A DNA stretch of 11,670 nt from Planctomycetaceae bacterium (GTDB lineage Bacteria; Planctomycetota; Planctomycetia; Planctomycetales; Planctomycetaceae): assembly GCA_003445035.1 (NCBI GenBank), contig DLVV01000183.1:1-11670 (forward strand), written 5' to 3'. The notes beneath the pieces are model-generated. The model worked only from the letters and a program-made list of their open reading frames with translations. It was not told the origin of the DNA and searched no databases. The translations under genes were made by a program, and so were the position numbers. Positions 7,175 to 11,670 of the stretch are shown in pieces; position 1 is the first letter of the stretch, and each line of letters opens with the position of its first letter.

Positions 7175-9711
7175 AACACGCTCCTGCCTGGCTGTTGCTA
7201 TTGGTGGTGCTGGCCTGGTACTGGCCGGTGCCGCTGGGCGCCCGTGCGAGTGGCCCGGCAGTCGACACCCACGCGCTGCCCCTGGCCAGTTGGTTCTCCC
7301 AGGCACTCTCCGAGGGGCGAGTGCCCGAATGGAACTCGCTGGACGGCACCGGCACCCCGGCGACGGCCACATCCGAGATCGCCCCCTACTACCTGCCGCA
7401 TCAACTCGCCTACCGCCTGCTCTCTCCGGCGACCGCATGGACCGTGCTGCTGGTGTTGCACACGCTGGCCGCCGCGGTCTTCGCCCGGTTGTGTGCCGTC
7501 GGCTTCGGGCTGGGACCATGGGCCAGCCTGCTGGTGGGCGTCGTCTTTGCCGGCCAGGGCTTCTTCGTGACCGGCGCTGATCGCGGATGGGTCGCGGCAA
7601 CGGCCTGCTGGCTGCCACTGGCCGTCTGGGCCGCATGGAAATGGCTCGAGACCGGATCGTCCTCCCGCCTGCTGGGACTCGCCGCCGTCCTGGGAATCCA
7701 ACTCACCGCCGGCCACTTCCAGGTCGCCTGGATGACGCTCGTCACCGTGGCGATGGTGACGATCGGTCACCGCATGGTCACCCGGACCGCCTGGCCCACA
7801 GCCGCGATCCGCGGCGGTGGCGTGGTGCTGGCCGCGGCCTTCGCGGCCACCCTTTCCGCCGCCCAGCTTGTCCCCTCGGCCGAACTCGCGACCATCGGTG
7901 ACACCCGGGGCCGCGGTGATGCCTTTCTCGGCTCCGACTCCACTCCGCCCTGGCACCTGGTCGCCGGACAGCTGGCCCCCACGCTGACCCACCACGACCC
8001 GCTGTGGCTGAGATCCGCGTGGACCCCCTGGAAAGCTTCGCCCTCGGAAACGCTCGGTTACGTCGGCCTGTTGACGATTGGCATGGCCGTGCTCGGACTG
8101 ATCACGTCGAGAACCGATCGCCGTTGCCGCCTTTGGGGCGGTTTGTTGCTGGGTTCGCTGGCCCTGAGTATCGGGCGGCATCTGCCCGGCTTCACCTGGC
8201 TGACATCCCTGCCGGGCTTCGGCTGGTTCCCGGCACCGGGCCGCTGGAGTGTCGTGGCAGGCTTGTGGTGGGCGATGCTGGCCGGCCGCGGCCTCGAACG
8301 ACTCGAAACACCCCGTATCGGAGACTGGTGCCAACGCTTCAGCCTCTCGGCAGCCATCGTCCTGGCCGTGACCACATGGGCGATCGTATCGGCGGCAGCC
8401 GACACCGAGGCCTTTTTCGACGGCCCCGCAACCTCGTCGCACGGACTGCTTGTCGAGCATGGTTACACGCCGGCCGAATTGATGATGCGGTCGCTGACGC
8501 CAGCCACCGAGATGATTCGTCTCCTGGTCGGCGGCCTCGCGATGCCCGTGCTGGCACTGGCACTTCTCGCAGCTGTCGGAATGAGCGGGTGGCCGATCCG
8601 ACATTTGGCCGCACGGCCCGGACTGATCGTGTTTCTGGTCTCCGTCGACCTTGGCGGTGTTGGGCTGCTGCTCAGACCCGTCACCTTCACATGGGACTCC
8701 TACGATCCGGCCACGTCCAGCCTTGTGCTGGAGCGGCTTGGCCTGGACCGCGGCTCACGGCTGGTCAGCCCTCTCGGACGGCTGCCGATGGCGGCCGGAC
8801 TGGCATCCTTCCCCAACACCGCTCTTGCCGACATCAACCACGACTGGACGGCCCAGATCCATTCCGATGGCACCCGATCGCTGTACGGATGGCCACGGGA
8901 CTTGTGGCCTCTCCCCCCGCCATCTCGAAACGACACGCTCGGAGTCCTGCTCTCTCGCCAAGCGTCACGACTCGACGACGCCGACACCGCCCTGATGCAG
9001 TGGACCGGTACCAACCGGCTGGTCAGTGACTCGCAATCCCCTCCGCCGCCGTCCTCGGATGCGATTCGCCCGGCTGGCTCACTCGAGGACACCCGGTTGT
9101 CCGAACTGCAACACGGTCGCCGAGCCGGACATCTGCCGGGAGCCAGCACCTACACGCTCTCCCAGCTCGACCACCGCCGCCCGGTCTCTCGCGCGTGGTT
9201 CATCCCGCTGGACACCCCAACCGAACCGGGTTCCGACCCGGCCCTCGAACGACAGCCGCCGCCGGTCCGACGTGACACCCCTGACGCCCCACGACCCATC
9301 GAGTCGCTCGTCGACACGGGCGAGAGCGTCGAGCTGACGGTGCGTTGTGACCGCCCCGGTGCCATTGTCGTTGCCGACCAGGCCTACCCCGGCTGGCTGG
9401 CCACGCGGATGTCGTCCGGATCAGCCGCGGAACCCGCGACCGTCGAAACCGCCTGGGGACACTGGCGGATGGTGCGTATTCCCGCAGCTGGCCAATGGAC
9501 GATTCGCTTCACGTTTGCCTCTCCCTCCCACCAACTCGGACGTCGCATCTCACTGATCGCCACGATGGCATGGCTCGCCCTGGCCGGATTCGCCTGTTGC
9601 TTCACACTTCGGCGGCAGGGACGTCTTCGCGCCGGGAATGCCGTTGCGCTAGAATCGACGCCGGGTTCTTCACCACCCGCATCGCCGTCCCCGGAACCCG
9701 GAACCGATTGA
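7171..9711 (+). CDS. YfhO-like polytopic membrane protein with large extracytoplasmic C-terminal domain
   Basis: An 846-residue protein with about twelve hydrophobic segments between residues 6 and 501 (6-24, 88-112, 115-134, 141-158, 168-198, 215-235, 294-312, 320-337, 355-372, 392-409, 448-470, 482-501), an extracytoplasmic domain of about 290 residues, and a last membrane segment (about 792-812). The first loop has an Asp (D32) followed by a Pro/Trp-rich segment (P52, W54, GTGTP at 59-63), as in YfhO and other GT-C-fold proteins. The region before the last helix (ELTV, QAYPGWLATRM at 737-747, VRIPAAG, then a Phe-rich strand) matches the typical YfhO C-terminus. YfhO relatives are linked to glycosylation of cell-surface polymers, so a sugar-transfer role using a lipid-linked donor is likely but not proven. 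Residues 580-710 and the tail (828-846) are Pro/Ser/Arg-rich and look disordered. It starts with GTG at 7171, sharing GTGA with the previous stop; there is no clear ribosome-binding site, so translation probably depends on coupling. Confidence 0.87.
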   Translation: MKHAPAWLLLLVVLAWYWPVPLGARASGPAVDTHALPLASWFSQALSEGRVPEWNSLDGTGTPATATSEIAPYYLPHQLAYRLLSPATAWTVLLVLHTLAAAVFARLCAVGFGLGPWASLLVGVVFAGQGFFVTGADRGWVAATACWLPLAVWAAWKWLETGSSSRLLGLAAVLGIQLTAGHFQVAWMTLVTVAMVTIGHRMVTRTAWPTAAIRGGGVVLAAAFAATLSAAQLVPSAELATIGDTRGRGDAFLGSDSTPPWHLVAGQLAPTLTHHDPLWLRSAWTPWKASPSETLGYVGLLTIGMAVLGLITSRTDRRCRLWGGLLLGSLALSIGRHLPGFTWLTSLPGFGWFPAPGRWSVVAGLWWAMLAGRGLERLETPRIGDWCQRFSLSAAIVLAVTTWAIVSAAADTEAFFDGPATSSHGLLVEHGYTPAELMMRSLTPATEMIRLLVGGLAMPVLALALLAAVGMSGWPIRHLAARPGLIVFLVSVDLGGVGLLLRPVTFTWDSYDPATSSLVLERLGLDRGSRLVSPLGRLPMAAGLASFPNTALADINHDWTAQIHSDGTRSLYGWPRDLWPLPPPSRNDTLGVLLSRQASRLDDADTALMQWTGTNRLVSDSQSPPPPSSDAIRPAGSLEDTRLSELQHGRRAGHLPGASTYTLSQLDHRRPVSRAWFIPLDTPTEPGSDPALERQPPPVRRDTPDAPRPIESLVDTGESVELTVRCDRPGAIVVADQAYPGWLATRMSSGSAAEPATVETAWGHWRMVRIPAAGQWTIRFTFASPSHQLGRRISLIATMAWLALAGFACCFTLRRQGRLRAGNAVALESTPGSSPPASPSPEPGTD

Positions 9712-11666
9712 TGTCGCCGTTGCCCGCTCGCATTCGCCTCCGGCTTCCCATCCTGCTGCCGTTGGCCGCCTCGTGCCTGGGACTGGCACTCAGCGGATTC
9801 GACACCGGCTGCGGTTCTGACCCGGGCAACGGCGATCGGCCCGGTGTTCCGGGAGCGAGCACAACCGACGCAACCCGCAACTGCGGGCCGACCGAATGGA
9901 CCGGTCCCGCAGCCGGCGACCCCTCCGGACTGTTCGTTGACATCACTGACGAGGTGGGCCTGGACTTCCAGCGGGCCATCGGCCCGCTGGGAACCTATTT
10001 CCTGCCGGAGATCAACGGGTCCGGCGGAGCGATGTTCGACTACGACGGAGACGGCGACCTGGATATCTACCTGGTCAACAGCGGAAAGTCCCCCAAGGCG
10101 GTCGGCGAGTTGCCAAAGTCACTCCGCACCGAAAACCGGCTGTACCGCCAGGAGGCCGGTGGACATTTCACCGATGTGACGGCCGAGTCGGGGCTGGGCG
10201 ACACCAGCTATGGAATCAGCTGTGCCATCGGCGACATCGACAACGATGGAGACCCCGATGTGCTGTTGACCAATTACGGCCAGGACCGCCTGTATCTCAA
10301 TGACGGCCAGGGCCATTTCCAGGACGTCAGCGACACCGCCGGCATCACCAGTTCCGGCTGGGCCACCTCGGCCGCGTTCTGTGACTACGATCGTGACGGA
10401 CGACTCGACCTGTTCATCACACAGTACGGGACCGAGTTGTTTGACGGGCACAAAAAAGCCTGCGACTACGGCGGCGGTCATGTCGGATACTGCTCACCCC
10501 TTGAATTCCGCCCCTCCAATGACGTGCTCTTCCACAACGAAGGCCCCGGCGAGAATGGCGTGGTGCGGTTTCGTGACGTCACAACCGATGCGGGAATCGC
10601 ATTGGAGACCGCCCGGGGAACCGGCTTCTGTGTCGTCCCTGGCGACTTCAACCACGACAGGTGGACCGACTTTTATGTCGCCAATGACATGTACCCCAAC
10701 CGGCTCTGGGTCAACAACAAGGACGGGACGTTCAACGAACTCGGCCTCCAGACCGGCTCGGCCTACAACTTCCTGGGCCGTGGAGAAGCCAGCATGGGCC
10801 TGGCGATGGGTGACGTCGATTCCGACGGAGACTGGGACCTGTTTTCGACCCACTTCACCGACGAAACCAACACGCTCTACATCAATGACCGGGGACAGTT
10901 CCGCGACGCGACCGAGCAGTGGAACCTCGGCCTGCCCAGCCGCCGTCACACCGGCTGGGGCGTCGCCTTTGTCGACCTCGACCACGACGGTTTTCTCGAC
11001 ATCCCCCTGGTCAACGGCCTGGCCCTGCCCTGCCGGTGGCGAAGTACGGACTCCGACCGACAGGGCGACGTGATCGACCTCGAGGAACTGACCGCGTCGG
11101 GCCAGGCCAAGGTCGCCGATCCGGTTGCCTACTGGAAAGAATACACCGACCGCAACCAGCTCTACTTCAACACCGGCAAGAACCGCTTCGTCGAACGCAC
11201 CAGCCAGGCGGGTGACTTCAGCCGCAATCCGAATACGGGTCGCGGCCTGATCTGTGGCGACATCGACAACGACGGCGACATCGACCTGCTGGTCACCACA
11301 ACCGGTGGCCGCGCCAGGCTGTACCGCAACGACGTGCCCAAGAAAGGACATTGGCTCCGGCTCAAGCTCGTCGACCCCAAACACCACCGCGACGCCTACG
11401 GTGCCGAACTGGTCATCGTCTGCGGAGACAAGAGGCATCACCGAATCCTCAACCCCGCCAGCAGCTTCATGGCCAGTCACGACCCCCGTGTTCACGTGGG
11501 GCTCGAATCCGACCGCTTCGACCGCATCGAGGTCCTCTGGCCGGACGGATCTTTTCAGCAAGAGACCTTTGGTGGCGGGCCAGCCGATCGCCAAATCACC
11601 CTCAACAGAGGCCAGGGAACCGGCACCGAGGCCAACGACCAACACACACCACAGAACCGGGAATAA
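9711..11666 (+). CDS. CRTAC1-type FG-GAP repeat protein with ASPIC/UnbV domain, secreted or lipoprotein
   Basis: A 651-residue protein. A basic N-terminus and hydrophobic core (about 11-30) form a signal peptide; Cys22 or Cys34 (in TGCGSD) could be lipidated, but neither lipobox is good (DTG before Cys34). Seven FG-GAP motifs follow at 110, 175, 225, 312, 368, 422 and 517 (for example DYDGDGDLD and DIDNDGDPD), then an ASPIC/UnbV tail (about 546-632) with HWLRLKL, DAYGAEL, SSFMASHD and VLWPDGSF. It is the TPR-less counterpart of the protein encoded two genes upstream and should likewise be a calcium-binding beta-propeller. The fourth motif (DFNHDRWTD) has Arg where the conserved Gly belongs. 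Cys251 and Cys261 (YCSPLEF) match the Cys pair of the first propeller. The frame is open upstream to 9495, but the ATG at 9711 is chosen because it overlaps the YfhO-like stop by one base (TGATG) and gives an immediate signal peptide. The TAA lies four bases from the window end. Confidence 0.93.
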   Translation: MSPLPARIRLRLPILLPLAASCLGLALSGFDTGCGSDPGNGDRPGVPGASTTDATRNCGPTEWTGPAAGDPSGLFVDITDEVGLDFQRAIGPLGTYFLPEINGSGGAMFDYDGDGDLDIYLVNSGKSPKAVGELPKSLRTENRLYRQEAGGHFTDVTAESGLGDTSYGISCAIGDIDNDGDPDVLLTNYGQDRLYLNDGQGHFQDVSDTAGITSSGWATSAAFCDYDRDGRLDLFITQYGTELFDGHKKACDYGGGHVGYCSPLEFRPSNDVLFHNEGPGENGVVRFRDVTTDAGIALETARGTGFCVVPGDFNHDRWTDFYVANDMYPNRLWVNNKDGTFNELGLQTGSAYNFLGRGEASMGLAMGDVDSDGDWDLFSTHFTDETNTLYINDRGQFRDATEQWNLGLPSRRHTGWGVAFVDLDHDGFLDIPLVNGLALPCRWRSTDSDRQGDVIDLEELTASGQAKVADPVAYWKEYTDRNQLYFNTGKNRFVERTSQAGDFSRNPNTGRGLICGDIDNDGDIDLLVTTTGGRARLYRNDVPKKGHWLRLKLVDPKHHRDAYGAELVIVCGDKRHHRILNPASSFMASHDPRVHVGLESDRFDRIEVLWPDGSFQQETFGGGPADRQITLNRGQGTGTEANDQHTPQNRE

Positions 11667-11670
11667 AACG

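Noticed and set aside
6047..7636. 529-codon minus-strand open frame opposite the TPR/FG-GAP gene
   Set aside because: It is antisense to clear FG-GAP and ASPIC coding sequence, has Arg/Pro/Gly-rich low-complexity composition and no recognisable domain. It is a by-product of high GC content.
7198..8604. 468-codon minus-strand open frame inside the YfhO-like gene
   Set aside because: Its Gln/Gly/Arg-rich product lacks any family motif, and it lies opposite well-formed membrane segments of the real gene.
9495..9710. Upstream in-frame extension of the last CRTAC1-type gene
   Set aside because: It would overlap the YfhO-like gene by 217 bases and hide the signal peptide. The ATG at 9711, joined to the preceding stop, is far more plausible.
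10494..11645. 383-codon minus-strand open frame opposite the last gene
   Set aside because: Its Val/Glu/Gly-rich pattern is the mirror of the Asp-rich repeats on the plus strand; no domain of its own is visible.

Overview
The window is a GC-rich, gene-dense stretch with two divergently transcribed three-gene blocks meeting at about 4033-4132. The gene content is a pair of multiheme c-type cytochromes, an SGNH hydrolase-like protein, a YfhO-type polytopic membrane protein and two FG-GAP/ASPIC-UnbV (CRTAC1-type) proteins, one carrying TPRs. This mix is typical of Planctomycetota and related PVC or acidobacterial genomes. I infer a planctomycete from gene content only; there is no rRNA or other taxonomic marker. 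I see no tRNA, rRNA, CRISPR array, insertion sequence or phage gene.

Left arm (minus strand, read from 4032 down to 1): an N-terminally anchored SGNH/GDSL-like protein (4032-2950), then an octaheme cytochrome c (2953-1001), then a second cytochrome (969 to beyond base 1) that is clearly a paralogue of the octaheme protein. The third gene is cut by the window edge after two CXXCH sites. Genes one and two overlap by four bases (GTGA) and genes two and three are 31 bases apart, so this looks like one transcription unit.

Right arm (plus strand, 4133-11666): a 1013-residue protein with a membrane anchor, TPR-like helices, seven FG-GAP-type motifs and an ASPIC/UnbV tail; an 846-residue YfhO-like membrane protein; and a 651-residue CRTAC1-type protein without TPRs. 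The first pair overlaps by GTGA and the second by one base (TGATG), so these three are also very probably co-translated.

The 100-base divergent spacer contains a perfect 6-bp inverted repeat (AACAAC-CCC-GTTGTT). Each arm supplies a weak -35-like TTGTT to opposite-facing candidate promoters. Almost every product is predicted to be exported or membrane-bound, so the locus reads as an envelope module: electron-carrying cytochromes and a possible glycan or acyl tailoring enzyme on one side, and a possible GT-C-fold membrane protein flanked by calcium-binding propeller proteins on the other. No substrate or pathway can be assigned from sequence alone. That the two arms work together is inference from adjacency.
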